NCBI RefSeq assembly: GCF_042747725.1
Contig: NZ_JBHZGO010000101.1
Coordinates: 248,001-312,000, forward strand
DNA from: FACHB-T130 sp042747725
GTDB taxonomy: Bacteria; Cyanobacteriota; Cyanobacteriia; Cyanobacteriales; FACHB-T130
DNA: 64,000 nucleotides
Direction: 5' to 3'
Shown here: piece by piece, positions 53,565-62,609 of the stretch
Layout of the letters: each line of letters begins with the position of its first letter
Numbering within the stretch: position 1 is the stretch's first letter
Made by a program: the position numbers and the translations under genes
The notes under the pieces: model-generated
The model's database searches: none
Told to the model about the DNA's origin: nothing
What the model saw: only the letters and a program-made list of their open reading frames with translations

Positions 53565-54845
53565 ATGTTGTACTCTTCTGTTCCTACCAGCATCCGAGAT
53601 ATCTTGAGTGAAATGTTTTCTCTACTGCCTCTGAAATTCTGCATTGATTGCTGGGGGACAGACAAGATACTGAACAATGGCACAGTTGATGACTCGCTTC
53701 CTCAACTCACTTTGCAGATTCATCATCCCGGAGTCATCCGGACTCTAATTCTGAGCCAAGATCCTTTGGTTCTAGTAGAAGCTTATCTTCAGGGCTTTTT
53801 GGATTTTACAGGCAACATCGACGATCTGATGCTCTTAGAAACGCTTTCCTTTTCCCAGAGCGATCGCAGCAAAGCCATAAAAGCTTGGATGGAAGCGCTG
53901 AGTTTACCCCAATTGCCTTTATCGCTGCAAGAGAAATCATCTTGGCAGAAATTAATCACTCATAGCCGCGATCGCGACTCGGCAGTTGTTCAATATCACT
54001 ATGATGTCGGCAATGATTTTTACCGTCTTTGGCTCGATCCTTTACTCGTCTATTCTTGTGCCTATTTTGAACATCCCCAGATGAGCCTCCCAGAAGCTCA
54101 GCAGGCAAAGCTCGATTTGATCTGCCGTAAACTCCAATTAAAACCAGGTGAATATTTATTAGATATTGGCTGTGGCTGGGGAGCTTTGCTACGCTGGGCT
54201 GTAACTCATTACGGAGTGAAGGGATATGGCATTACTTTGAGTAAAGAGCAGCTGGCTTTTAACCAACAAGCGATCGAGAAAGAAGGTTTGGACACACAGC
54301 TAAAAGTCGAGCTTCTCGACTATCGCAACTTACCCCAAACGCCAACCTATGACAAAATTGTTTCGGTTGGGATGGTTGAACACGTCGGAATTAAAAACTA
54401 CCCGATTTATTTTCAGAGTGCCTTATCTGCCCTGAAGCCTGGAGGTTTGTTTCTCAATCACGGCATCACCGCCTCAGAAAAATGGGACGGTTCCAGCCTC
54501 AACGAGCGCTTTGTTCAACGTTATATCTTCCCGGATGGAGAGCTGTCCAGGCTGTCCGGTTCTTTAGCAGCCGCCGAAGAGACGGGATGGGAAATTGTCG
54601 ATGTTGATGCTTGGCGGATGCACTACGCCAAAACAATGCGCTGTTGGGCGGCTAATCTGGATGCAGCGATGGAGCAAGCGATCGCCCTCAGCAGCGAACG
54701 TAAAGTACGATTATGGCGGCTCTATCTCATTGGTTTCGCTCTTGCCTTTGAACGGAACCACATGGGGATTTATCAAGTCCTATTGCAGCGACGAGCAGAT
54801 AAAGCTTGGAATTTGCCGCTTACCCGTAAAGATTGGTTATATTAA
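53565..54845 (+). CDS. cfa: cyclopropane-fatty-acyl-phospholipid synthase
   Basis: 426 residues. It transfers a methylene from S-adenosylmethionine to a cis double bond of membrane lipid acyl chains. A 90-residue N-terminal domain precedes VQYHYDVGNDFYRLWLDPLL and YSCAYF. The SAM site is LLDIGCGWGALLRWA, and VGMVEHVGIKNY and NHGITASE follow. The C-terminal FERNHMGIYQVLL is typical. All key motifs are intact. It lies downstream of a fatty-acid desaturase with its own terminator, so it is probably transcribed alone, but the two fit one lipid-modification route. Confidence 0.92.
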   Translation: MLYSSVPTSIRDILSEMFSLLPLKFCIDCWGTDKILNNGTVDDSLPQLTLQIHHPGVIRTLILSQDPLVLVEAYLQGFLDFTGNIDDLMLLETLSFSQSDRSKAIKAWMEALSLPQLPLSLQEKSSWQKLITHSRDRDSAVVQYHYDVGNDFYRLWLDPLLVYSCAYFEHPQMSLPEAQQAKLDLICRKLQLKPGEYLLDIGCGWGALLRWAVTHYGVKGYGITLSKEQLAFNQQAIEKEGLDTQLKVELLDYRNLPQTPTYDKIVSVGMVEHVGIKNYPIYFQSALSALKPGGLFLNHGITASEKWDGSSLNERFVQRYIFPDGELSRLSGSLAAAEETGWEIVDVDAWRMHYAKTMRCWAANLDAAMEQAIALSSERKVRLWRLYLIGFALAFERNHMGIYQVLLQRRADKAWNLPLTRKDWLY

Positions 54846-54869
54846 GAGTTTTAATATTGCTTTTTTCTA

Positions 54870-54908
54870 GTGCAGATTGACGGTTGTGATGCCACAGTCA
54901 ATCTGCAC
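54870..54908. terminator. terminator of cfa
   Basis: GTGCAGATTGAC and GTCAATCTGCAC form a perfect 12-bp stem with a 15-nt loop, 25 bp beyond the cfa stop. Confidence 0.7.
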
Positions 54909-54975
54909 AATCAGAATCCTCACCGCATTGGTAGACCACTATGCCCAGAAAACAGCAAAGCTGGATTGTTTTTCA

Positions 54976-55018
54976 GGCAACACAGCGTCAGAATCGGCGA
55001 TTCTGACGCTGTGTTGCC
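54976..55018. repeat. 20-bp perfect hairpin with 3-nt loop
   Basis: GGCAACACAGCGTCAGAATC pairs with GATTCTGACGCTGTGTTGCC across GGC. It is GC-richer than its surroundings and longer than needed for termination. It lies in the spacer between cfa and the second giant kinase and looks like an extragenic palindrome, or an RNA element. The remaining spacer to 55253 holds nothing I can support. Confidence 0.6.
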
Positions 55019-55253
55019 AGCAGACTGAACATTTAAATACGCAAGTCCTTACACTGATTCCCCGTTTAAATTTAGTCTGCGCCATTACTTCTGTGACTAA
55101 ACTTATACCAACCGCAGGCTAATAGCAACATTTGTAGCCTGGTTATCAACCACGCACTTTGGCGAACGATTACTGTATAAATCCCCCTGCACATTCCTGC
55201 CCAGTAAAACACTGTAATTGACTCTAGTTGCCAGTTGAAACACAAACCAAATT

Positions 55254-58200
55254 ATGCTAAATATTCCAGATTATACAATCCTATCAAAAATTTACGAAGG
55301 AACAAAAACAGTTGTTTATCGAGGGTATCGCCATCATAACGAGCAACCTGTTATTGTTAAGAGTCTTCGGCAAGAGTATCCAGCTCTCACCGAAATTGCT
55401 AAGCTTAAACATCAATATGAAATTGCTTACGATTTACCTATCTCAGGAATCGTTAAACCTTTAGAGCTGGAAAAATATAATCAATATTGGTTTTTGATTT
55501 TGGAAGATTTTGGAGGAGATTCGCTACAAAATTTTCTTTCAAAAAATCAAATTAGCTTAAAGAAAACAATCCAAATAATTATTCATGTTTCAGAAACAAT
55601 TAGTCAGTTACATCAAAACAACATTATTCACAAGGATATTAAGCCTCAAAATATCATTATTAATCCTGATACAGGATTGGTAAAAATTACCGATTTTAGC
55701 ATTGCCTCGCGTCTGTCCAGAGAAAACCAGATGATTGGCAATCCCAATTTGCTAGAAGGCACTCTTGCCTACATATCACCAGAGCAAACGGGGAGGATGA
55801 ATCGCTCAATTGATTATCGTACCGACTTTTATTCCTTAGGCATCACCTTTTACGAAATGCTAACTGGAAGGGTGCCTTTTCAATCCAACGATCCGATGGA
55901 GTTAGTTCACTGTCATATTGCCAGCCTTCCAATTCCACCCCAGCATCTGAATCCAAACATTCCGCCAGCGGTGTCTGACATCGTGATGAAGTTATTATCT
56001 AAAAACGCTGAAGACCGCTATCAAAGCGCTTTTGGACTCAAGGCTGACCTGGATATTTGTCTAACTCATCTAGAAAGTACTGGAAAGATTAACAACTTCC
56101 CACTAGGTAGACACGATATCTCCGATAAATTTCAAATCCCACAAAAACTTTATGGTCGAGACTCCGAAATTGCTTCTCTAATGGCAGCTTTTGAAAGAGC
56201 CAGCTTTGGCTCGACTGAAATGATGCTGGTTTCTGGCTTTTCTGGAATTGGTAAATCAGCTTTAGTAAATGAAATTCATAAACCAATTGTGCGGCAAAGG
56301 GGTTATTTTATTTCTGGCAAATTTGACCAATTTAAACGAAATATTCCCTATGCTTCCCTAATTCAAGCTTTTCAAGAATTAGTTCGGCAACTTTTAACAG
56401 AAAGTGAAGAAAAAATAGAGCTTTGGAAAGCACAAGTATTAGAATCTCTTGGTTGCAACGGTCAAGTCATTATTGATGTAATTCCTGAAGTGGAACTGAT
56501 TATCGGCAAACAGCCGCCAGTTCCAGAACTTGCTCCAGCAGAAGCCCAAAATCGATTGAATTTAGTTTTTCAAAAGTTCCTCAGTGTTTTTACTACAAAA
56601 GACCATCCCCTAGTCTTATTTCTGGATGACTTACAATGGGCAGATTCAGCCTCATTAAAATTAATTTATCTGTTAATGACCGATCCGGATAGTAAATACT
56701 TACTCATGATTGGGGCTTACCGAAATAATGAAGTGAGTGCAACTCATCCTTTGATGCTGACCTTGGATGAAATTAAAAAGAGCGATATTGCGGTGAATAA
56801 TATATCTCTGCACTCTTTAGTTCTTAGAAATGTAAATTCACTGATTGCCGATACGCTTAAATCTGAACCAGAAAAATTAAATTCGTTAGCAGAGTTAGTT
56901 TTTAATAAAACGAATGGCAATCCCTTCTTTTTAACTCAGTTTTTAAAATCTCTTTACGAAGAGAACTTGTTTAATTTTGACTTAAACCAGGGATGTTGGC
57001 AGTGGGAGCTTGAACAAATTCGAGGAATGCAGATCACGGATAATGTAGTTGAATTAATGGTAATAAAAATTAAAAAACTTTCCCATCCTACTCAGAAAGC
57101 TCTAAAACTCGCAGCTTGTATTGGCAACGAATTCAATTTAAGAGTTTTATCGATTGTTAATGAAAAGTCTCAGGTACAAACATCTGTTGAACTTCGGGAA
57201 GCCCTTAAGGAAGGACTAATTATACCAATTGGTAATGCATATAAATACGTTCAATCTTATTTAGAAGATAATTTAAATACTTCTCTCAATGATGATTTAG
57301 CAGTTTCTTACAAATTTCTACATGACCGCGTACAGCAGGCAGTTTATTCCTTAATCCCAGAAACTGATAAACAACAGGTTCATCTCAAAGTAGGTCAGCT
57401 ATTACTTAGAAATACAGCTCGACAAGAACTAGAAGAAAAAATTTTTGATGTAGTTAATCAGCTTAATTGCGGCAAGGACATCATAACTAACCAAAATGAA
57501 AGATATGAACTAGCAAATTTAAATCTAACCGCTGGTAAAAAAGCCAAGCTATCCACAGCTTTTGAACCTGCATTAAAATATATAACTGCCGGAATGGAAC
57601 TGCTTTCAGATAATGACTGGGAATTCCAGTATCTGTTAACATTATCTCTTTATAAAGAACGCGCAGAATGCGAATATCTGAACGGAAATATTGATGAATG
57701 CGAAAGATTCTTTGACATTATTTTAAATAAAGCTGCATCAAACTTGGAAAAGGCAAGCGTATATATCATGAAAATCATTATATATACGACCAACTTGATG
57801 AAAACTAAAGAAGCTATTGAAATCGGTAAAGCAGGATTGAGATTATTTGGGATCGACCTTCCCGATGGTGAAGAGGAACTAAAAAAACTAATAAAAGCTG
57901 AAACTCAAAACGTTAAAGTTAATCTGGCAGGGAGAGAGGTTAAAGATTTAATTGATGCGCCAGATATGACCGATCTGGAGAAAGTAGCTGCTACAAAGAT
58001 TCTTATAAATATGACTCCACCTGCCCGATTTATCGGCAAGCATATATTTGATTCAATAATGTTAAAAATGGTTAATATTTCCTTAAAATCTGGCAATTCA
58101 AATGTCACTTCTTTTGCCTATATGTCTTATGGATGGACTCTGGCAGGAAGAGATGAATTTGAAGCAGCTTATCAATTTGGTGAATTAGGCTTAAAAGTTA

Positions 58201-61200
58201 ATGAAAAATTTAATAATATAACCTTTAAATGTAAACTTAACATGATTTTCGGTTCGTACATTAGTCACTGGAAAAATCATTTGAGGACAGATTGCGAGGG
58301 ATATCTAAAAAATGGTTTTCAGGACGGAATTGAAATTGGTGATTTTCAATGGGCTACTTATTCAGCTTACTACCGAGCTGTTAAATTAGTATTTAAGGGA
58401 GATAATTTGGATGAAGTTTATCAAGAAGTTCAAAAATATTTAGAATTTTCATCAAAGAAGAAAATACGCTCTTTTGTCGATATTTTTTTAGTCATACAGA
58501 AGTTTGCTTTAAGTCTAAAAGGAGAAACAGAAGAAAAAACCAGTTTCAATGATGATAATTTTAAAGAAGAAGAGCATTGGGATGAATTAAAAAAAGTCCC
58601 AGCTCTTTATGTTACTTATTGTATTTTGAAGGCTCAGCTACTTTATTTATACGAAAAATATGCTGATGCGATGAAAGCGATCGCACAAGGGGAAACACTA
58701 ATCTCGATTCCCTTTGCTACTATCATGATACCGGAACATTATTTTTATTCTACTTTAATCCAAGCAGCTCTTTATCCTACTTTGCTGGAAGCAGACAAAG
58801 AGCAGGCAATGGAAAATCTATTGATAAATCTAGAAAAGATGAGGAAGTGGTCTGAAGCTTGCCCAGACAACTTTTTACACAAATATTTACTAATGTCTGC
58901 TGAAATAGCGCGGATTACCGGCAAAGATGGGGAGGCTCTGGATTTATATGAAAAGTCAATTAACTCAGCTAGAGAAAACGATTATATCCAGAACGAAGCG
59001 ATAGCCAATGAACTAGCGGCAAAGTTTTTTCTCGCTAAAGGATACACCGTGCTGGCAAAAGCCCATATTATGGAAGCTCACTATGGCTATCTTAAATGGG
59101 GCGCGATCGCTAAAGTTAATGATGTGGAAGAAAAATATCCGCAGTTCTTTTCCGGGGTATCTGCAACCGGCAAAACTGGGTGTCCGAGCAACATGATTTC
59201 CTCTAGTACTGGCAGCGATTCGGGATTGTTGGATGTAACGACAGTCGTGAAAGCCAGCCAAACCTTAGCCAGTGAAATCGTTTTAGACAAGTTGCTAGAA
59301 AAATTAATGAAAATTGTGATTGAGAATGCTGGAGCGCAGAAAGGCTTTCTCATTTTGGAAGAATCGGGCAACTTAGCGATCGCTGCTGAGGGAGAAGTCG
59401 ATCGGGCTGAGGTAACAGTTCTCCAATTTATTCCCGTGGAATCCAGTCAAAAGGTTTCCCCTGCTATTGTCAATTATGTGAAAAGAACGAAGAAAAATTT
59501 GGTTTTAAACGATGCCACTAACCAAGGCTTATTTAAATCAGATCCTTACGTTTTACAACATCATCCTAAATCTATCTTATGTCTTCCGATTATTAAGCAA
59601 ACGCATCTGATTGGTCTGCTTTATCTCGAAAACAATCTGACCACTAATGCTTTTACACCAGATCGGCTGAAAGTTTTAGAAATGCTGTCATCTCAAATTG
59701 CTATCTCTCTAGAAAATGCCAAACTCTATGATGAGATGACAGCATTAAATGCTGACCTCAAGCAAGAAATTGACGAGCGCAAGCAGGCAGAAGATCGCTT
59801 ACGCGAAAGCGAAGAGCGATTTCGATTGATTGCCGAAACTACTCCGATTCCTCTACTGATTAGTCGTGTATCTGATAGCAAGATTCTGTATGCAAACATG
59901 GCGTGTAGCTCAACTTTGGGTCTACCCACTCAGGAATTGATAGGTCGTCAGGCACAAGAGTTCCATTACGATTCTGATGCTCGAAAAGGGTTTCTGAAGG
60001 TACTAGCTAAAAATGGGTACGTTCGCAACTACGAATTTCAGATAAAAAAGGTAGACGGAACGCCATTGTGGATCAATTTATCCATTCAGCCAATTGCGTT
60101 CAACGGCGAGCAAGCAATGCTTAGCGGGTTCCAAGACATTACCGAACGCAAACGGATGGAGGAGTTAAAAGACGAGTTTCTGGCAAATACCTCTCACGAA
60201 CTCCGCACCCCGCTTAATGGCATCATTGGCATCGCCGAATCTCTTATTGATGGTGTAACGGGACATTTGCCTGAAAAGACGATTTTTAATCTATCGATGG
60301 TAGTATCGAGCGCTCACCGACTATCCAATTTGATCAACGACATTCTTGATTTTTCTAAACTGAAACATGGAAATCTAGCGCTTAAAATCAAGTCCGTGGG
60401 AATGAGAGAAATTACCAATGTGGTGCTGACTCTTAGCCAACCTCTAATTGGTAAAAAATCTTTACATCTGATAAATAAAATTTCTCCAAATACACCAGCT
60501 GTTAATGTTGATGAAGATCGGGTGCAACAAATTCTCTACAACCTGGTCGGCAATGCCATTAAATTTACAGATTCTGGTGTAGTAGAAGTGTCGGCATCTG
60601 TGGTCGAGGAGGGAGAAAAGAAAGATTTCTTTGACCCTGCGTATGTACCTTATCTAGCGATTACCGTTGCCGATACGGGAATTGGTATCCCCCCAGAGAA
60701 ATTTGGCAAAATCTTTGAATCTTTTGAACAAGCTGATGGCTCAACAGCAAGAATTTATGGGGGGACTGGTCTTGGTCTTGCTATCACCAAAAAGCTAGTA
60801 GAATTGCACAATGGAGAAATTCGCGTAGAATCCAAAATGGGTGTTGGTTCGCGATTTACGTTTACCCTGCCGTTCTCAAAAGAGTTGAAGATTGAAGAAG
60901 AATTGAAGGTTGAAGAATTGCAGCCTCAACTTGGCAACTTGCAACCTACTAATTTGCAACCTGCTAAACAGCAACTTGTAACCCAAAGTGGCGACATCAA
61001 TATTTTGATAGTGGATGATGAGCCAGTTAACGTGCAGGTGCTGGTTAACTATCTATCGGGGCAAAACTATTCCTTAACCCAAGCCTTCAATGGCATGGAA
61101 GCATTGGCAGCGATCGCGCAGGGGCTAAGACCTGACATCATTTTATTGGATTTGATGATGCCGCGCATGACCGGCTATGAAGTTTGCCAGAAAATCCGCG

Positions 61201-62315
61201 AACAGTATTTGCTTAACGAACTGCCCATCTTGATGTTAACTGCCAAAAATCAAGTATCAGACCTGGTAGAAGGATTTAAGTCTGGTGCCAACGATTATCT
61301 AATTAAACCAATCTCGAAGAATGAACTTTTGGCTCGGATCAACCTTCATCTTCAGCTATCTAATCTGGAGGCGCTGCGGCAAGCAGAAGCGCGAGAACGG
61401 GAGAAAGCGCAACAGCTAGAACTCACTTTAAGCGCATTGCGACGCACCCAAGCCCAGCTGATTCAGGCGGAAAAAATGTCTAGTATTGGGCAACTGGTGG
61501 CGGGAGTAGCCCATGAAATTAACAACCCAGTCAATTTTATTTACGGCAATCTTGCCCCTACAAATGAATATGCGCGAGACTTGCTCAATCTTATACAGAT
61601 GTATGAGCAGTTTTACCCCAATCCAGTTCCAGAAATTCAGCGAGAGATTGAGACAATTGAATTGGAATATTTGAAAGAAGACTTCCCAAAAATCTTATCT
61701 TCTATGCAGGTAGGGGCAGAACGCATCCAATCTATTGTGCTGTCATTGAGAAACTTCTCGCGCTTGGATGAAGCAGCAATGAAGCCAGTAGATATTCATT
61801 CAGGCATTGAATCCACCTTGTTAATTTTGCAGCATCGACTCAAACCCCAGAAAAACCGATTGGGGATTGAGGTGATTAAAGAATTCGCTCGCCTGCCTAA
61901 AGTGACCTGTTACGCAGGTCAGTTGAATCAGGTATTTATGAATATTCTCAGTAATGCAATTGATGCCTTAGAAGAGGTTCATGGTTCATCGTTCACGACT
62001 AATGGCAATGAACAATCAACAATGAACGATGAACAATCACCTACGATTTGGGTTCGCACCTCCATTGTAGAGGAGGGTCGGGTCGCAATCCGGATTGGTA
62101 ATAATGGGCCTAGCATGACCGAAGAAGTGCAAAAGAAGATATTTGACCCCTTCTTTACGACGAAGCCGGTGGGGGCTGGCACTGGTTTGGGATTGTCTAT
62201 TAGCTACTCTATTGTGGTGGAGCGTCACGGCGGACAGATTCGCTGTGTTTCATCACCTTTACAGGGCGTAGAGTTTATGATAGAGATTCCAATTCAGCAA
62301 CAAAAAAAGGGCTGA
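55254..62315 (+). CDS. giant Ser/Thr kinase-ATPase-GAF-PAS sensor with two histidine kinase modules and a receiver
   Basis: 2353 residues, intact. Order: Ser/Thr kinase about 1-270 (HKDIKPQN, DFS instead of DFG); AAA_16 ATPase about 299-560 (GFSGIGKS, LVLFLDDLQWAD); helical region to about 1300; GAF about 1345-1490; PAS about 1520-1620; histidine kinase 1 with His near 1646 in SHELRTPLNG and HATPase to about 1875; receiver about 1916-2032 with Asp in ILLDLMMPRMTG; histidine kinase 2 with His near 2085 in GVAHEINNP and a second HATPase to the end. Kinase 1 plus receiver looks like a classical hybrid sensor inserted into the simpler kinase layout of the paralogue at 42013. The linkers near 1880-1905 and 2244-2262 are repeat-derived. 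Confidence 0.88.
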   Translation: MLNIPDYTILSKIYEGTKTVVYRGYRHHNEQPVIVKSLRQEYPALTEIAKLKHQYEIAYDLPISGIVKPLELEKYNQYWFLILEDFGGDSLQNFLSKNQISLKKTIQIIIHVSETISQLHQNNIIHKDIKPQNIIINPDTGLVKITDFSIASRLSRENQMIGNPNLLEGTLAYISPEQTGRMNRSIDYRTDFYSLGITFYEMLTGRVPFQSNDPMELVHCHIASLPIPPQHLNPNIPPAVSDIVMKLLSKNAEDRYQSAFGLKADLDICLTHLESTGKINNFPLGRHDISDKFQIPQKLYGRDSEIASLMAAFERASFGSTEMMLVSGFSGIGKSALVNEIHKPIVRQRGYFISGKFDQFKRNIPYASLIQAFQELVRQLLTESEEKIELWKAQVLESLGCNGQVIIDVIPEVELIIGKQPPVPELAPAEAQNRLNLVFQKFLSVFTTKDHPLVLFLDDLQWADSASLKLIYLLMTDPDSKYLLMIGAYRNNEVSATHPLMLTLDEIKKSDIAVNNISLHSLVLRNVNSLIADTLKSEPEKLNSLAELVFNKTNGNPFFLTQFLKSLYEENLFNFDLNQGCWQWELEQIRGMQITDNVVELMVIKIKKLSHPTQKALKLAACIGNEFNLRVLSIVNEKSQVQTSVELREALKEGLIIPIGNAYKYVQSYLEDNLNTSLNDDLAVSYKFLHDRVQQAVYSLIPETDKQQVHLKVGQLLLRNTARQELEEKIFDVVNQLNCGKDIITNQNERYELANLNLTAGKKAKLSTAFEPALKYITAGMELLSDNDWEFQYLLTLSLYKERAECEYLNGNIDECERFFDIILNKAASNLEKASVYIMKIIIYTTNLMKTKEAIEIGKAGLRLFGIDLPDGEEELKKLIKAETQNVKVNLAGREVKDLIDAPDMTDLEKVAATKILINMTPPARFIGKHIFDSIMLKMVNISLKSGNSNVTSFAYMSYGWTLAGRDEFEAAYQFGELGLKVNEKFNNITFKCKLNMIFGSYISHWKNHLRTDCEGYLKNGFQDGIEIGDFQWATYSAYYRAVKLVFKGDNLDEVYQEVQKYLEFSSKKKIRSFVDIFLVIQKFALSLKGETEEKTSFNDDNFKEEEHWDELKKVPALYVTYCILKAQLLYLYEKYADAMKAIAQGETLISIPFATIMIPEHYFYSTLIQAALYPTLLEADKEQAMENLLINLEKMRKWSEACPDNFLHKYLLMSAEIARITGKDGEALDLYEKSINSARENDYIQNEAIANELAAKFFLAKGYTVLAKAHIMEAHYGYLKWGAIAKVNDVEEKYPQFFSGVSATGKTGCPSNMISSSTGSDSGLLDVTTVVKASQTLASEIVLDKLLEKLMKIVIENAGAQKGFLILEESGNLAIAAEGEVDRAEVTVLQFIPVESSQKVSPAIVNYVKRTKKNLVLNDATNQGLFKSDPYVLQHHPKSILCLPIIKQTHLIGLLYLENNLTTNAFTPDRLKVLEMLSSQIAISLENAKLYDEMTALNADLKQEIDERKQAEDRLRESEERFRLIAETTPIPLLISRVSDSKILYANMACSSTLGLPTQELIGRQAQEFHYDSDARKGFLKVLAKNGYVRNYEFQIKKVDGTPLWINLSIQPIAFNGEQAMLSGFQDITERKRMEELKDEFLANTSHELRTPLNGIIGIAESLIDGVTGHLPEKTIFNLSMVVSSAHRLSNLINDILDFSKLKHGNLALKIKSVGMREITNVVLTLSQPLIGKKSLHLINKISPNTPAVNVDEDRVQQILYNLVGNAIKFTDSGVVEVSASVVEEGEKKDFFDPAYVPYLAITVADTGIGIPPEKFGKIFESFEQADGSTARIYGGTGLGLAITKKLVELHNGEIRVESKMGVGSRFTFTLPFSKELKIEEELKVEELQPQLGNLQPTNLQPAKQQLVTQSGDINILIVDDEPVNVQVLVNYLSGQNYSLTQAFNGMEALAAIAQGLRPDIILLDLMMPRMTGYEVCQKIREQYLLNELPILMLTAKNQVSDLVEGFKSGANDYLIKPISKNELLARINLHLQLSNLEALRQAEAREREKAQQLELTLSALRRTQAQLIQAEKMSSIGQLVAGVAHEINNPVNFIYGNLAPTNEYARDLLNLIQMYEQFYPNPVPEIQREIETIELEYLKEDFPKILSSMQVGAERIQSIVLSLRNFSRLDEAAMKPVDIHSGIESTLLILQHRLKPQKNRLGIEVIKEFARLPKVTCYAGQLNQVFMNILSNAIDALEEVHGSSFTTNGNEQSTMNDEQSPTIWVRTSIVEEGRVAIRIGNNGPSMTEEVQKKIFDPFFTTKPVGAGTGLGLSISYSIVVERHGGQIRCVSSPLQGVEFMIEIPIQQQKKG

Positions 62316-62442
62316 TGTAGACTAGGGGGCAATCAAAATGAACGCTTCTGGCGTCAGGTGCAAGCCTAATCATTCTCTTTGATAGGCATCGCCCAATCGC
62401 TGACCAATTTACCGTAAAGTAACAACATCCGGAATGTCCGAA

Positions 62443-62469
62443 TTGCTAAATACCGAAAAATGTTATACT
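62443..62469 (+). promoter_or_regulatory. candidate promoter of tRNA-Arg
   Basis: TTGCTA (62443-62448) and TATACT (62464-62469) are separated by 15 bases, with 13 bases to the tRNA start. It is a reasonable vegetative-sigma-type promoter, although the spacing is slightly short. Nothing else is seen in 62316-62442. Confidence 0.4.
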
Positions 62470-62482
62470 ATTCAAGTTATTA

Positions 62483-62555
62483 GGGCATGTAGCTCAGTGG
62501 ATAGAGCATCAGATTCCGGTTCTGAGGGTCGGGGGTTCGAATCCCTCCATGCTCG
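62483..62555 (+). tRNA. trnR-CCG: tRNA-Arg (anticodon CCG)
   Basis: A 73-nt cloverleaf: acceptor GGGCATG with CATGCTC (one G-U pair) and discriminator G, D-arm GCTCAGTGGATAGAGC, anticodon stem TCAGA/TCTGA with loop TTCCGGT giving anticodon CCG, and TPsiC arm GGGGGTTCGAATCCCTC. CCA is not encoded. It reads the codon CGG. A degenerate GAGACGCGATCGCGTCTC-type palindrome stands 18 bp downstream and could aid 3' processing or termination. Confidence 0.93.
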
Positions 62556-62572
62556 TTTAAAGCCCTAAAATG

Positions 62573-62594
62573 GAGAGGCGCGATCGCGTCTCTC
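62573..62594. terminator. palindrome downstream of tRNA-Arg
   Basis: GAGAGGCGCGATCGCGTCTCTC is a 22-bp palindrome with one mismatched pair and contains a HIP1-like core. It belongs to the same GAGACGCG family as the palindromes at 1373 and 63809. It lies between the tRNA and the convergent methyltransferase gene and can act as a terminator for either. Confidence 0.5.
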
Positions 62595-62609
62595 ATCTAG
62601 CCTTTACCT

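Noticed and set aside
54877..55122. 81-codon frame after cfa
   Set aside because: It is composed largely of two hairpins and has no family likeness.
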